Assembly: GCF_009729075.1 (NCBI RefSeq)
Contig: NZ_VTGY01000025.1
Coordinates: 212,640-276,639 of the forward strand
Reading direction: 5' to 3'
DNA length: 64,000 nt
Source: Mycolicibacterium sp. CBMA 226
Lineage (GTDB): Bacteria; Actinomycetota; Actinomycetes; Mycobacteriales; Mycobacteriaceae
In this document: positions 1 through 8,169 of the stretch, one piece after another
Position numbering within the stretch: the first letter of the stretch is position 1
How the letters are laid out: each line of letters begins with the position of its first letter
Program-made: the position numbers and the translations under genes
Notes under the pieces: generated by a model
Told to the model about the DNA's origin: nothing
The model's input: only the letters and a program-made list of their open reading frames with translations
Database searches by the model: none

Positions 1-144
1 GTAGGCGCGACCGTTGATCACGGTGTTGACGGAGTCCTGCCAACGAGACGTTCCGGGGGCGAACAGTGGCCAGGTGTAGTTGAGCGCGAGCGGCACATAG
101 AAGACGGCGATGGCGACCGTGAGTATGAAGAATCTCCGCGACAC
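1..144 (-). CDS. N-terminal fragment of a membrane-anchored or secreted protein
   Basis: The gene starts at a GTG at 144, preceded on the minus strand by a purine-rich AAAGGA, and runs off the left edge of the window. Only 48 residues are visible. They begin with two arginines and a hydrophobic segment (about residues 4-22), which looks like a signal anchor or uncleaved signal peptide, followed by a Trp/Pro-containing stretch. I do not recognise the family from so short a piece. It is codirectional with the P450 upstream but separated by 236 bases that include a small inverted repeat (AGATTG/CAATCT, 178-205), so it may have its own promoter. Confidence 0.6.
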   Translation of the reverse strand, partial: MSRRFFILTVAIAVFYVPLALNYTWPLFAPGTSRWQDSVNTVINGRAY

Positions 145-380
145 CGTGATTCCTTTGTGGTCGTCCAATTGGTCGTCAGATTGTAGGGCCACTGGCCACC
201 AATCTTCCGGATTTGCTGAGCCAGGGCGGGTGCGTGGGTTCTCCGTGCTGTGCCGCTGAAGACGGAAACCGCGACGTTGCTACTCGCGAACGTCAACGGT
301 TGGCCGCGGTGAGGGGAAGCGGCAGTCGACTGGTCTGGGCACCGCCGACCGCGGCCGGTCTCGAGTGCTGTGCAGCTCGC

Positions 381-1631
381 TCAGGAAGCCGCCCGCCACG
401 ACTGATCAACCGGGTCGAACGCGATGGGCAGGGTGATCGGTCCGCTCAGGCCCATCAACGGTTTCCATGGCACCGGTCCCGTCACGCGGGCATTGGGCAT
501 GCGCTGGGTCATCAGGGCGAGTGCTTCGGCCAGTTCCATCTTGGCGAGGTGCACGCCGAGGCAGTAATGCATGCCGGCGCCGAAGGTCTGCATGGCCGGG
601 GCACCCGCGCGGGTGATGTCGAGGCGGTCGGGGTCGTCGTACACGGCGGGATCGCGGTTGGCCGCGCCGGTATTGACTTGCATGAAAGTCCCTGCGGGGA
701 CCAGCATTCCGGCGAGTTCGACATCCTCACGGGCCATCCGCAGAGAACTGATCACGATGGGGGAGTGCCGCATCGTCTCTTCGACGGCGCGGTCGGCCAG
801 ATCCGGGTGCGTCCCCAGGAGGGTCCACTGGTCAGGGTGCTCGCACAGGACCTGAACCGATGCGGCCACTTGGTTCCGGGTGGTGTCGGTACCTGCCGCC
901 AGCAGGCCGGTGGAGAGCATCCGCAGTTCGTCGGCGCTGAGCCGGTCACCGTCCTCCTCGGCGCGGATGAGATCCGAGATCAGGTCATCGGTGAGGTTGT
1001 CGCGGCGCCGGGCGACCATGTCGTCGATATAGGCGTCGAGTGCGTCCCAGGCGGTGAGGATCGCGCTTTCGTGCTCGGCGACGTGCCAGTCGAAGGCCTG
1101 CATGAAGTCGTCGACCCAGGCGGACAGCTGTGCCCAGTCCTCGGCCGGGGCGCCCAACAGGGCACAGATGACCGGGGTCGGGTACTGCCGCGCGATGTCG
1201 GTCACGACGTCGCAGTGGCCACGCGCGACCTGGCGGTCGACCAGGTCGCTGACGACGTCGACGACCGTCGCGCGCAGTCGGTCGATGGCGCGGCGGCTGA
1301 AGGCCGTCGCAATCAGTCGGCGCAAGCGGGTGTGCTCAGGGCCGTCGATGCTGATGATCGATGTGCTCACGCGGTCCCACACCGGGCCCGATGTGATGCC
1401 CTGTGCCACCAGGAACATGCCCTGCGGTATCCGGAAACGCGGGTCGCGCAGCACGGCGTGCGCGAGGTCGTAGGTCAGCACTTCGGGCCCGTGTGGCCCC
1501 ATGGCGATCGGCGCCTGTTCCCGCGCCGCCCGGAGAATCGCCTGCGCTTCGTCAGGGCTGTTCGCACCGGCGTAGTCGATGGTCGGGAGCGGGGCGTCGA
1601 AGACGCTCGGCAACCCGGGTGCGGTGGTCAT
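381..1631 (-). CDS. cytochrome P450
   Basis: A 416-residue soluble bacterial-type P450, which would hydroxylate a small hydrophobic substrate using a ferredoxin partner. Visible landmarks in order are the I-helix oxygen-binding motif AGTDTTRNQ, an ExxR-type helix (EETMRHSP) and the heme-binding loop FGAGMHYCLG with the thiolate Cys. I start at ATG 1631 (MTTAPG) because its paralog at 15112-16344 begins similarly; an extra 12 residues upstream are unlikely. It lies 85 bases downstream of the PEBP gene and may be read from the upstream operon, but a TTGACG-N17-TAGCTG promoter in the gap could drive it alone. The substrate is unknown; the neighbouring dicarboxylate enzymes make a role in the same catabolic pathway possible. 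Confidence 0.93.
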   Translation of the reverse strand: MTTAPGLPSVFDAPLPTIDYAGANSPDEAQAILRAAREQAPIAMGPHGPEVLTYDLAHAVLRDPRFRIPQGMFLVAQGITSGPVWDRVSTSIISIDGPEHTRLRRLIATAFSRRAIDRLRATVVDVVSDLVDRQVARGHCDVVTDIARQYPTPVICALLGAPAEDWAQLSAWVDDFMQAFDWHVAEHESAILTAWDALDAYIDDMVARRRDNLTDDLISDLIRAEEDGDRLSADELRMLSTGLLAAGTDTTRNQVAASVQVLCEHPDQWTLLGTHPDLADRAVEETMRHSPIVISSLRMAREDVELAGMLVPAGTFMQVNTGAANRDPAVYDDPDRLDITRAGAPAMQTFGAGMHYCLGVHLAKMELAEALALMTQRMPNARVTGPVPWKPLMGLSGPITLPIAFDPVDQSWRAAS

Positions 1632-1667
1632 GACATCGACTATCCGGTGCCGGGACCGGCAGATCAT

Positions 1668-1696
1668 CAGCTATCTGGCGTATATCCGAACGTCAA
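1668..1696 (-). promoter_or_regulatory. candidate sigma-A promoter for the P450
   Basis: On the minus strand, TTGACG (1691-1696) and TAGCTG (1668-1673) are separated by 17 bases, 37 bases before the P450 ATG. The -10 box is imperfect, so this is a candidate only. Confidence 0.35.
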
Positions 1697-1715
1697 TTCC
1701 GAAGGCCGGGCGACG

Positions 1716-2258
1716 TCACCGTTCGTACCTGCCCGTCAGCGTTCCGCGCGCGATGACGTGGCTCGACGCTGCGGCGATCAGTTGCTTCACGGAGTCGACC
1801 TCGGCCGGTATCGGGCAATCCAGGGCCAGCACGTGGAATCGGTAACGGTGCGGTCCGTGCCCCGGAATGGGACGCGGCCCGGAATACCCGGTCTTGCTCA
1901 GCAGCGTCGGGATGACGCGAACCTGATCGGCAGTGAAGGCGCCGGCGGTCAGGCCGCCGACGTCGGGCTCCAGCACCGCCACGCTGTGGATCAACGGCGT
2001 GCGCAGCGGCACGTCGACGTCGTCGAGCACGAGCACCAATTGCCGGGCCTCGGATGGCACACCGGTCCAGTGCACTTCGGGCGATTGATTGTCGCCGACG
2101 CCGGGACCCGCGCACCTGACGGGCATCGGCGCGCCGTCGGCGAAGTCCGGGCTGGAGACGGTGATGATCTGCGGTGCAACGAATCCCATACCGGACAACG
2201 GGCTTCGGGCCGGGTCGGCGCGCAGCGGGCGCAGCAGCCGGCCGAGGAGCGGGCTCAC
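1716..2258 (-). CDS. YbhB/YbcL family (PEBP / Raf kinase inhibitor-like) protein
   Basis: A 180-residue phosphatidylethanolamine-binding-protein fold protein of the bacterial YbhB/YbcL type. The sequence shows the family pattern: an N-terminal beta region, a conserved segment leading to SPEVHWTGVP, a DDVDVP ligand-pocket motif, and a GPRPIPGHGPHRYRF motif carrying the conserved Pro and His of the anion-binding site. The GTG start overlaps the stop of the hydratase small-subunit gene by 4 bases (GTGA), so it is translationally coupled to it. Biochemical roles of bacterial PEBPs are poorly known. Tight coupling to a dehydratase suggests an accessory or ligand-binding role in the same pathway, but that is inference. 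Confidence 0.85.
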   Translation of the reverse strand: MSPLLGRLLRPLRADPARSPLSGMGFVAPQIITVSSPDFADGAPMPVRCAGPGVGDNQSPEVHWTGVPSEARQLVLVLDDVDVPLRTPLIHSVAVLEPDVGGLTAGAFTADQVRVIPTLLSKTGYSGPRPIPGHGPHRYRFHVLALDCPIPAEVDSVKQLIAAASSHVIARGTLTGRYER

Positions 2259-2833
2259 GCGCCGCTGCCGGCGCCGCGCATCGCCACGGTAGAGGAGCGC
2301 AGCAGTCCCGCGAGTTCGGTTGGGAGGTAACCCTGTTCGGCCAGTCGGGGCATGACCCCACCGCTGCTGATGATGTCGAGCAGCAGCCCGGGTAGGGGAG
2401 TTACCTGCCCGGTTGCGCCGGTGCTGTCGTTGCGCCAGGTTCCTTCGGTGAGGTCGAAAGCCCCCGCGTCGCCTTCGGTGAACAGGCGGGTGGCGCCGGG
2501 CAGCGTCATCGCGGGTAGTCCGGCGTTCACGGCGTTGCGGAAGAACAGCGAGTTGAATTCCTCGGCCACCAGGCCCGCCACCCCGAGTTCGGTGAACAGC
2601 GCGGCCACCGGGCGTGATGATCCCACGCCGAAGTTGCGGCCGGCGATCACGACGTCGCCGCGTTGGACTTCGTCGGTCCAGCCGGGGCGCAGCTCGTAGA
2701 AAATGTGGCGGGCGGCTTCGGCGGGCTCCATCTTCATTGCGAACGCGGGATACATGGCGTCGGTGTTCAGGTCATCGCCGAATACCCACACCCGGCCGCT
2801 GAATGTCACGGGTTCGGCCGCTGCTGGGGTCAC
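2255..2833 (-). CDS. aconitase-superfamily hydratase, small subunit (LeuD/DmdB-like)
   Basis: A 192-residue swivel-domain subunit of a two-component aconitase-type (de)hydratase. It has the small-subunit signature NFGVGSSRP at residues 67-75, the loop that binds the substrate carboxylate, with Val where LeuD usually has Cys and Pro-Val where LeuD has Glu-His. The GTG start overlaps the large-subunit stop by 4 bases, so the two chains are co-translated. A LeuD of leucine synthesis is disfavoured: the neighbours are a PrpD and a methylisocitrate-lyase-like enzyme, with no leuA or leuB. The best-characterised analogue of this set is dimethylmaleate hydratase DmdAB with 2,3-dimethylmalate lyase. 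Confidence 0.85.
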   Translation of the reverse strand: MTPAAAEPVTFSGRVWVFGDDLNTDAMYPAFAMKMEPAEAARHIFYELRPGWTDEVQRGDVVIAGRNFGVGSSRPVAALFTELGVAGLVAEEFNSLFFRNAVNAGLPAMTLPGATRLFTEGDAGAFDLTEGTWRNDSTGATGQVTPLPGLLLDIISSGGVMPRLAEQGYLPTELAGLLRSSTVAMRGAGSGA

Positions 2834-4077
2834 GCGGTCACCATCCTCGGGTCGGTGATGTAGCCGGCGACGGCCGACGCGGCGACCGTCGCGGGAGAGG
2901 CCATGAAAATCTGGGCTTCGGTGCTGCCCATGCGGCCGGTGAAATTGCGGGTGCTCGAGGTCAGACACACTTCGCCTGGCCCGACCACGCCCATGTGATA
3001 CCCGAAGCACGCCCCGCAGGTGGAATTGGTGACCACGGCGCCGGCGTCGGCGATGTCCTGCAGGTAGCCCAGGCGCATGGCGTCGCGGTACACCGACTGA
3101 GAGGCCGGCGTGACCAGTAATCGCACCCCCGGGGCAACGGTCTTGCCGTGCAATACCTTTGCGATGATTTCCAGATCTTCCAGCTGACCGTTGGCGCATG
3201 AGCCGACGAACGCCTGGTCGATCTTCTGGTGTTCGACTTGCGACACCGGCACCCCATTGCGGCTGACCGTTCCGGGGCGTGCAACGTAGGGCTCCAGCAG
3301 ACTCAGGTCGATGCGGCGGACCTCGGCATATCGCGCATCCGAATCGGGCTGTGCGGCAACGTAGTCGGTGACGCCCCGCGTTGCCAGGTAGCTCGCCAGC
3401 ACGTCGTCAGATTCGAAGGTGGCGAAGTCGGCCGACACCTCGGCGCACTGGGTGGCAATTGTCCGGCGGTCGTGCATCGGGATCGATGCCAGTCCAGGGC
3501 CGCCGAATTCGAGGTTCAGGTTGGCGGCGTCGCCGTATCTGTCGGCGAGGTAGAGGAACACGTCCTTGCCGCTGACAGTATCCGGTTTCGTGCCCTCGAA
3601 TTCGTACCTGATGGTCGGCGCCACCTGGAACCAGGTGCTACCGGTGCACATGATCGAGTACACCTCCGCGGGCCCCAGGCCGCGTGCGGCGGTGTTGAAG
3701 GCGCCGGCCGCGCAGGTGTGGGAATCGGTGCAGGCCAACACTTCTCCAGGGCGAGCCAAGCCGTTCTCGGCGATCACCTGATGGCAGATACCGTGCCGGC
3801 CGACGTCGTAGAAGCGCTCGATGCCGAAGTCGGCGGCGAACTTTCGGGCGTGCGGGCCGCCGGCCGCGTCCTTGAGTGTCGGCGCCGGCACCGCGTGGTC
3901 CATGACGATCGCGAGCTTGTCCGGATCGTTGATGCGGCTCGGTGGGATCCACATGGTGGCAAACTGCAGGTCGATCAGCACCGTCATGTCGACGTCGACG
4001 ACAACGGTGTCGCCGGGGGATACCGACTCCGATCCGGCCTTTCGGGCGAGGATTTTCTCGATGATGGTCAGGCCCAT
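2830..4077 (-). CDS. aconitase-superfamily hydratase, large subunit (LeuC/DmdA-like)
   Basis: A 415-residue 4Fe-4S hydro-lyase large subunit, the length of the short LeuC/HacA class. Cluster ligands are visible as the Cys of GSCANG (residue 294) and the pair in TCGACFG (354 and 357); the ACTDSHTC region (about 116-122) is the conserved substrate-side motif. The start at ATG 4077 follows an AAGAAG ribosome-binding site; an in-frame start 14 codons upstream lies inside the preceding gene. It is 2 bases from the lyase gene and overlaps the small subunit. Expected chemistry is reversible hydration of a substituted maleate, malate or citrate. The exact substrate cannot be read from the sequence. 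Confidence 0.88.
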   Translation of the reverse strand: MGLTIIEKILARKAGSESVSPGDTVVVDVDMTVLIDLQFATMWIPPSRINDPDKLAIVMDHAVPAPTLKDAAGGPHARKFAADFGIERFYDVGRHGICHQVIAENGLARPGEVLACTDSHTCAAGAFNTAARGLGPAEVYSIMCTGSTWFQVAPTIRYEFEGTKPDTVSGKDVFLYLADRYGDAANLNLEFGGPGLASIPMHDRRTIATQCAEVSADFATFESDDVLASYLATRGVTDYVAAQPDSDARYAEVRRIDLSLLEPYVARPGTVSRNGVPVSQVEHQKIDQAFVGSCANGQLEDLEIIAKVLHGKTVAPGVRLLVTPASQSVYRDAMRLGYLQDIADAGAVVTNSTCGACFGYHMGVVGPGEVCLTSSTRNFTGRMGSTEAQIFMASPATVAASAVAGYITDPRMVTA

Positions 4078-4079
4078 GG

Positions 4080-4946
4080 TCACTTCTTTCCTGCGATGGT
4101 GGCGTCGAGCGCGGCCCATTCGGCCAGCCCGACGAGGTCGAAGAACCCGGCCGGGCCGGTAGGTGCGAAATCAGCGGCGTTGGTGCCATTCAGTTCGCAC
4201 AACCCCTCCAACATGGCGAACGTGGCGCGGCCCAGGACGTTTGCGGGATGGATGGCGATGGCATATCCCAGCTTTTGCAGCCGCTCGGCCGATTCCAGTG
4301 GAGTCAGCCCGCCCAGGACCAGATTGATCAGCAGTGGGGCCTCGACTTCGCAGGCGATGCGTTCGATCTCGTCGGTACCTTGCGGGGCCTCGACGAAGAT
4401 GACGTCCGCTCCCGCGGCGGCGTAGCGGTTGGCCCGTTCGATGGCGGCGTCCAGACCGAGCGGTGCCCGCGCGTCGGTGCGGGCCACGATCACCAGATCG
4501 TCGTCGGATCGGACGTCGAGGGCGGCGGCCAGAGTCTGCTCGAACACCGCGGTGTCGACGACCTGTTTGTCGGGCAGATGGCCACACTTCTTGGGGAACA
4601 CCTGATCCTCCAGCTGAATTGCGGCGACACCAGCGCGGTCGAACAACCGGACCGTTCGCGCGACGTTCAGCGCAGCGCCGTAGCCGGTGTCCGCGTCGGC
4701 GATCAACGGGACATCGCCGAGCGCGTCGACCAGCATCCGGGCCCGCTCGGCCATTTCGGTCTGTGTGACGAGCCCGATATCAGGCAGGCCGAAACCGGAT
4801 GCTGAGACACCGGCCCCGGTCATATAGGCGGCGCGGTGACCGGTGCGCTTGGCCAGGTGTGCGGAGATGCCGTCGAAAACACCTGGCGCGATGGTCAACT
4901 CACCGCTGTTCAGGAATGTCCGCAAGAGCGTGCGTGGACTCGTCAT
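4080..4946 (-). CDS. isocitrate lyase/PEP mutase family C-C lyase (methylisocitrate or 2,3-dimethylmalate lyase-like)
   Basis: A 288-residue TIM-barrel lyase of the isocitrate lyase / phosphoenolpyruvate mutase superfamily. The Mg-binding motif DADTGYG is at residues 84-90, and the gating-loop signature EDQVFPKKCGH carries the catalytic Cys at residue 121, as in PrpB and dimethylmalate lyase. These enzymes split a 2-hydroxy-dicarboxylate into a keto acid (pyruvate) plus a second acid (succinate or propionate). It sits between the PrpD-like gene (10-base gap) and the hydratase large subunit (2-base gap) in one operon, so it probably cleaves the product of the hydratase. There is no methylcitrate synthase nearby, which argues against a standard methylcitrate cycle. 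Confidence 0.88.
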   Translation of the reverse strand: MTSPRTLLRTFLNSGELTIAPGVFDGISAHLAKRTGHRAAYMTGAGVSASGFGLPDIGLVTQTEMAERARMLVDALGDVPLIADADTGYGAALNVARTVRLFDRAGVAAIQLEDQVFPKKCGHLPDKQVVDTAVFEQTLAAALDVRSDDDLVIVARTDARAPLGLDAAIERANRYAAAGADVIFVEAPQGTDEIERIACEVEAPLLINLVLGGLTPLESAERLQKLGYAIAIHPANVLGRATFAMLEGLCELNGTNAADFAPTGPAGFFDLVGLAEWAALDATIAGKK

Positions 4947-4956
4947 GGGCGTCCGT

Positions 4957-6378
4957 TCAATCCAGTGCGCCGGTGACCGGCGCGGCGAGTAGTTCGATGA
5001 GGTGGTTGATGTCGTTCGAGGTGTCGAGATTCAGCACGGCGGCTTCGATGGCGGTGGCCCGTGCGCGGTCGGTGACCCGATCGGCGAGTGCATGGAATTT
5101 GGCGACCAATTCGGCATCGGTGACCGGATCGGTCGGCGCGCCATGCGGTTGGTCGACGCGCGCGTGGCGCCTGACGCCGTCGGCGGTGGTGACCACGACG
5201 TCGGTACGGAAGCGTTCGGTCACCGGCGCGTCCGCCAGCGATTCGTCGAGATGAACTTCGGTGCGGTCGATCAGGTTCCAGATGTCGTCGGCATCCAGGC
5301 GGGCCGCGGTGAATTGCTCGGGCAACACATTGCCGTCGAGCAGGGCCGCGGCCACGGCGTACCCGATGTTCATCTGGGCGCCGATCGGTTCCAGCGGGCG
5401 CTGCGGTGCCCACCAGCCGTGCTTGTACACCGTCTCGCCGACGGTGATGTCGATGCGGGAGATCTGTTGGCCGGCAAGCTCGCCATGGACGCGGCGGGCC
5501 CCGTCTATGGCAGCGTGCAGCCCGCCCATCGCGGCGTACGACTTGACCATGATGACCGACGTCTCCCACCACTGGCCGAGCCCACCGGTCAGCGGTGTCG
5601 GGTCAGGATGGTGTCCCTCGCCGAAAACACTGAGGAATCCGCCGTATTCGCGCTCGAAGACCCGCTTGATGCCGGTGTATCCGCCCGCGGCCAAGCCGGC
5701 GGCGTAGAACCCGTTGCGCGCGGCGAATCCGTGCTGCATGCGCTTGCTCATGGCCTCGTACTGCGCCGCCATCAGGCCCGACGACTGCGTGGCCGCCAGG
5801 CCGAGCGCGTCTTCCAGCTGCGCCGCGTCGAGGCCTCGCAGCTTGCCCGACGCCATGGCCGCGGTGTGGGTGCCGAATACCGGCCCCGAGTGCCAGCCGC
5901 GATCCAGCATCTGGCTGCCGTGCAGCGCGTAACCCACCCGCGGACCGACTTCGAACCCGGCGATCGCCGCGGCCAGGAAGTCGCGGCCGCTGACGGCGTC
6001 GGTGCTCGCCGCGGTCGACAACAGGGCCGGGATCACCAGCGCGCAGCTGTGCAGGGGAGCGAGCGGGTGGAAGTCGTCGAGCTCGAAGCCCTGGATGAAG
6101 GTGCTGTTCAAGATGGCGGCCCCGGCGGCGCTGGTGGTGTGTCCGGTGCCGATCACCGGCACGTCGCCCGACGACTCGAGGCCGAGCACTGCCTCGGTCG
6201 CCACGCGCGACCACGGCAGACCGGAGCCGATCAGCGCGCACCCGACGCCGTCGAGCAGCAGGTGCTTGGCCCGGTCCAGAACGGGCGCGGGGACGTCGTC
6301 CAGCGACAGGCCGGCCACCCAGCCGGCCAGCGTTCCCGTCGGACCGGCCGGGTCGGTCGGTTCCATCGGTCCGGACAT
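4957..6378 (-). CDS. MmgE/PrpD family protein
   Basis: A 473-residue member of the family that includes 2-methylcitrate dehydratase (PrpD) and cis-aconitate decarboxylase, all acting on tri- or dicarboxylates without an iron-sulfur cluster. The N-terminal helical domain (LDRAKHLLLDGVGCALIG) and the GWHSGPVFGTHTAA motif are typical. The start at ATG 6378 (MSGPM) is chosen because GGGAGG lies 5 bases upstream; earlier in-frame starts lack a site and run into the operator. It is the first gene of the leftward operon, just downstream of a 20-bp palindrome shared with the divergent GntR regulator. Specificity (dehydratase, isomerase or decarboxylase) cannot be assigned. Confidence 0.88.
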   Translation of the reverse strand: MSGPMEPTDPAGPTGTLAGWVAGLSLDDVPAPVLDRAKHLLLDGVGCALIGSGLPWSRVATEAVLGLESSGDVPVIGTGHTTSAAGAAILNSTFIQGFELDDFHPLAPLHSCALVIPALLSTAASTDAVSGRDFLAAAIAGFEVGPRVGYALHGSQMLDRGWHSGPVFGTHTAAMASGKLRGLDAAQLEDALGLAATQSSGLMAAQYEAMSKRMQHGFAARNGFYAAGLAAGGYTGIKRVFEREYGGFLSVFGEGHHPDPTPLTGGLGQWWETSVIMVKSYAAMGGLHAAIDGARRVHGELAGQQISRIDITVGETVYKHGWWAPQRPLEPIGAQMNIGYAVAAALLDGNVLPEQFTAARLDADDIWNLIDRTEVHLDESLADAPVTERFRTDVVVTTADGVRRHARVDQPHGAPTDPVTDAELVAKFHALADRVTDRARATAIEAAVLNLDTSNDINHLIELLAAPVTGALD

Positions 6379-6403
6379 CAGCACCTCCCACGAACTCATC
6401 ATG

Positions 6404-6423
6404 TTGTTATATACATATAACAA
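6404..6423. promoter_or_regulatory. 20-bp palindromic operator, probable GntR/UTRA site
   Basis: TTGTTATATACATATAACAA is a perfect inverted repeat of 9-base arms around AC. It lies between the divergent PrpD-like and GntR genes, in otherwise GC-rich DNA. HutC-subfamily GntR proteins bind AT-rich GT...AC palindromes of this type. It is 25 bases from the PrpD start and 66 bases from the GntR start used here, so it could control both. Confidence 0.75.
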
Positions 6424-6489
6424 GTGGATCGGCGTGAGGCAAGGGGCGTGTGTCACCATGACGCTGTGCGGAAGGCCCGGGACGTCAAA

Positions 6490-7251
6490 GTGGTGACAGC
6501 GGACACTGGTGTGGCGTTGCATCGCCAGCTGTTCCTGGTGCTGCGTGACGAGATCGCTCGCGGGGCGCTGGTCCCCGGCGATCCGTTGCCGAGTGAACAG
6601 TCACTGTGTGACCAGTTCGGGGTCTCCCGGATCACCGTCCGGCGCGCCCTGGCGGACCTGGCCGAGCAGGGGTTGATCGAGCGCCGTCACGGTGTGGGTT
6701 CCTTTGTCCGGCAATCTGATTCGTCGCCGGTGCCAGAACTGCGGTCGTATTCCGATCAACTGCACCGAACCCAGTTCGAAACCGATGTCGACGTCGTCGA
6801 GTTCGGCGTCCGGGCGGCGCCGGCGGCCGTCGCTGATGCCCTCGGCGTGGCGGGGGAGATGCTGCACGTGCTGCGGGTGCGTCGCGAGCGCCGCACGGCA
6901 GAACCGTTGATGGTCACCGAAGCATGGCTGCCCGCGGAACTCTCCGAACCGGTGTCGTCCGCGTCGCTCACCGAGAAGGCGCTCTACGACCTGCTCTCCG
7001 ACGCCGGGATCGTCATCGAGCGCATGGTGCACGAGCTGACTGCCGAAGTCGCCAGCCCGGCCAACGCCCGCCTGCTCGACGTGGCCATCGGTTCGGCGCT
7101 CATCCGGGTCAACCGGCTGGCCTATGCCGCCGGCAGGCCACATCACTACCTGTCGATCGTGTTGTCGCCCAGTCGGAGTCGTGTTTTGGTCAGTCAGGCG
7201 CCGGGGCAGGAGGGTGGCGGGCTCGCCATCGCCCACGACGTGCGGCGGTGA
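6490..7251 (+). CDS. GntR family transcriptional regulator with UTRA domain (HutC type)
   Basis: A 253-residue one-component regulator. The N-terminal winged helix has the GntR signature (LHRQLFLVLRDEIARG, LPSEQSLCDQFGVSRITVR, then the wing ERRHGVGSFV), and the C-terminal UTRA domain (from about residue 85) binds a small effector. It is divergent from the dicarboxylate operon and shares the 20-bp palindrome, so the likely role is repression of that operon, relieved by a pathway metabolite. The start is uncertain: tandem GTG codons at 6490/6493 place the helix-turn-helix normally, while an in-frame GTG at 6424 would add 22 residues and abut the operator. Confidence 0.9.
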   Translation: MVTADTGVALHRQLFLVLRDEIARGALVPGDPLPSEQSLCDQFGVSRITVRRALADLAEQGLIERRHGVGSFVRQSDSSPVPELRSYSDQLHRTQFETDVDVVEFGVRAAPAAVADALGVAGEMLHVLRVRRERRTAEPLMVTEAWLPAELSEPVSSASLTEKALYDLLSDAGIVIERMVHELTAEVASPANARLLDVAIGSALIRVNRLAYAAGRPHHYLSIVLSPSRSRVLVSQAPGQEGGGLAIAHDVRR

Positions 7252-7261
7252 CGACGGGCTG

Positions 7262-8113
7262 TCAGCTCAGCGCGTCCTCGATGGCCTCGTCGTAGGGGGC
7301 GCAGTTTCCCGCGCCGGGGATCAGGGTGGCGAGCGCACCGGCGGTCACGGCTCGCAGGAGGGCATGTGTGGGGTCCGTCGTCCAGGCAGCGGCCAGGACG
7401 CCGGCGAAGACGTCACCGGCGCCCGTGGTGTCGATGGCCTCGACTGCGGGCGCGGGGACCTTGGTCTCGCCCTCATGCGTGCGGTGCACCGCGCCGTCGG
7501 CTCCGCGCGTGATCACCAGATGTGGCACGGTCCAATGCCATTGTGCGGCTTCGGTTTCGTTGACGATCACCACGTCGGTGACGGCCGCCAACTCGGAAAG
7601 TGCGTCCGGATCGGCGCCCAGGGGAGACGCGTTGAGCACCACCGCGGCGCCGCCGTCCTTCGCCAGCCGCGCCGCGGCCAATGCGGTCGATGGCGGGATC
7701 TCCAGCTGCAGCAACAGCACGTCGCAGTCGGCGACCACCGCGCGAACGTGTGCGGAATCCAGGGTCAGGTGGGCATTGGCGCCCGGTGCCACCACGATCA
7801 TGTTCTCGGCACTGCTGCCGACCATGATCGCCGCGGTGCCGCTGGGGACCGGCAGGCTGACGACGCCGACCAGGCCGACGCCGTTGTCCTGCAGGTGCTT
7901 TCGCAGCGCGAGGCTGGTGGCGTCGTCCCCGAGTGCGGCGACGAGTTGGACATCGGCACCCGCACGGGCCGCGGCGACTGCCTGATTTCCGCCCTTGCCG
8001 CCGGGCTCAGAATGCAGTGACGACGCCAGCACCGTCTGCCCGGGTGCCGGGAGATCGGCCAGACCGAACACCAGATCCATGTTGACGCTGCCCACCACAG
8101 TGATCCGAGTCAC
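7262..8113 (-). CDS. PfkB family carbohydrate kinase (ribokinase-like)
   Basis: A 283-residue sugar kinase. Both PfkB signatures are visible: the N-terminal GGKGGNQAVAAARAG glycine-rich motif near residue 40 and the C-terminal DTTGAGDVFAGVLAA motif, whose Asp is the catalytic base. The length and the GSVNMD start match ribokinases (ribose to ribose 5-phosphate), but deoxyribokinase or another furanose kinase is possible. It ends 10 bases after the convergent GntR gene and starts 56 bases from the divergent proA promoter, with no sugar transporter or isomerase beside it. Confidence 0.87.
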   Translation of the reverse strand: MTRITVVGSVNMDLVFGLADLPAPGQTVLASSLHSEPGGKGGNQAVAAARAGADVQLVAALGDDATSLALRKHLQDNGVGLVGVVSLPVPSGTAAIMVGSSAENMIVVAPGANAHLTLDSAHVRAVVADCDVLLLQLEIPPSTALAAARLAKDGGAAVVLNASPLGADPDALSELAAVTDVVIVNETEAAQWHWTVPHLVITRGADGAVHRTHEGETKVPAPAVEAIDTTGAGDVFAGVLAAAWTTDPTHALLRAVTAGALATLIPGAGNCAPYDEAIEDALS

Positions 8114-8157
8114 CCGGCCACGGTAGCCCCGACCGGGCTGAACCGTGGATACCTCGT

Positions 8158-8163
8158 TACCCT
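8158..8163 (+). promoter_or_regulatory. -10 box of a leaderless proA promoter
   Basis: TACCCT ends 6 bases before the proA ATG, which itself has no Shine-Dalgarno sequence. This is the usual mycobacterial leaderless arrangement. The same hexamer occurs upstream of lepA (42217-42222). Confidence 0.5.
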
Positions 8164-8169
8164 GGGTTA

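Noticed and set aside
213..2330. A 705-codon plus-strand open frame
   Set aside because: It is antisense to the P450 and PEBP genes, which have clear motifs. Its product is Arg/Gly/His-rich with no family pattern, typical of shadow frames in high-GC DNA.
2255..4077. leuCD of leucine biosynthesis
   Set aside because: The fold is right, but the small-subunit motif differs (GSSRPVA) and the operon holds a PrpD and a C-C lyase, not leuA or leuB. I kept a generic hydratase call.
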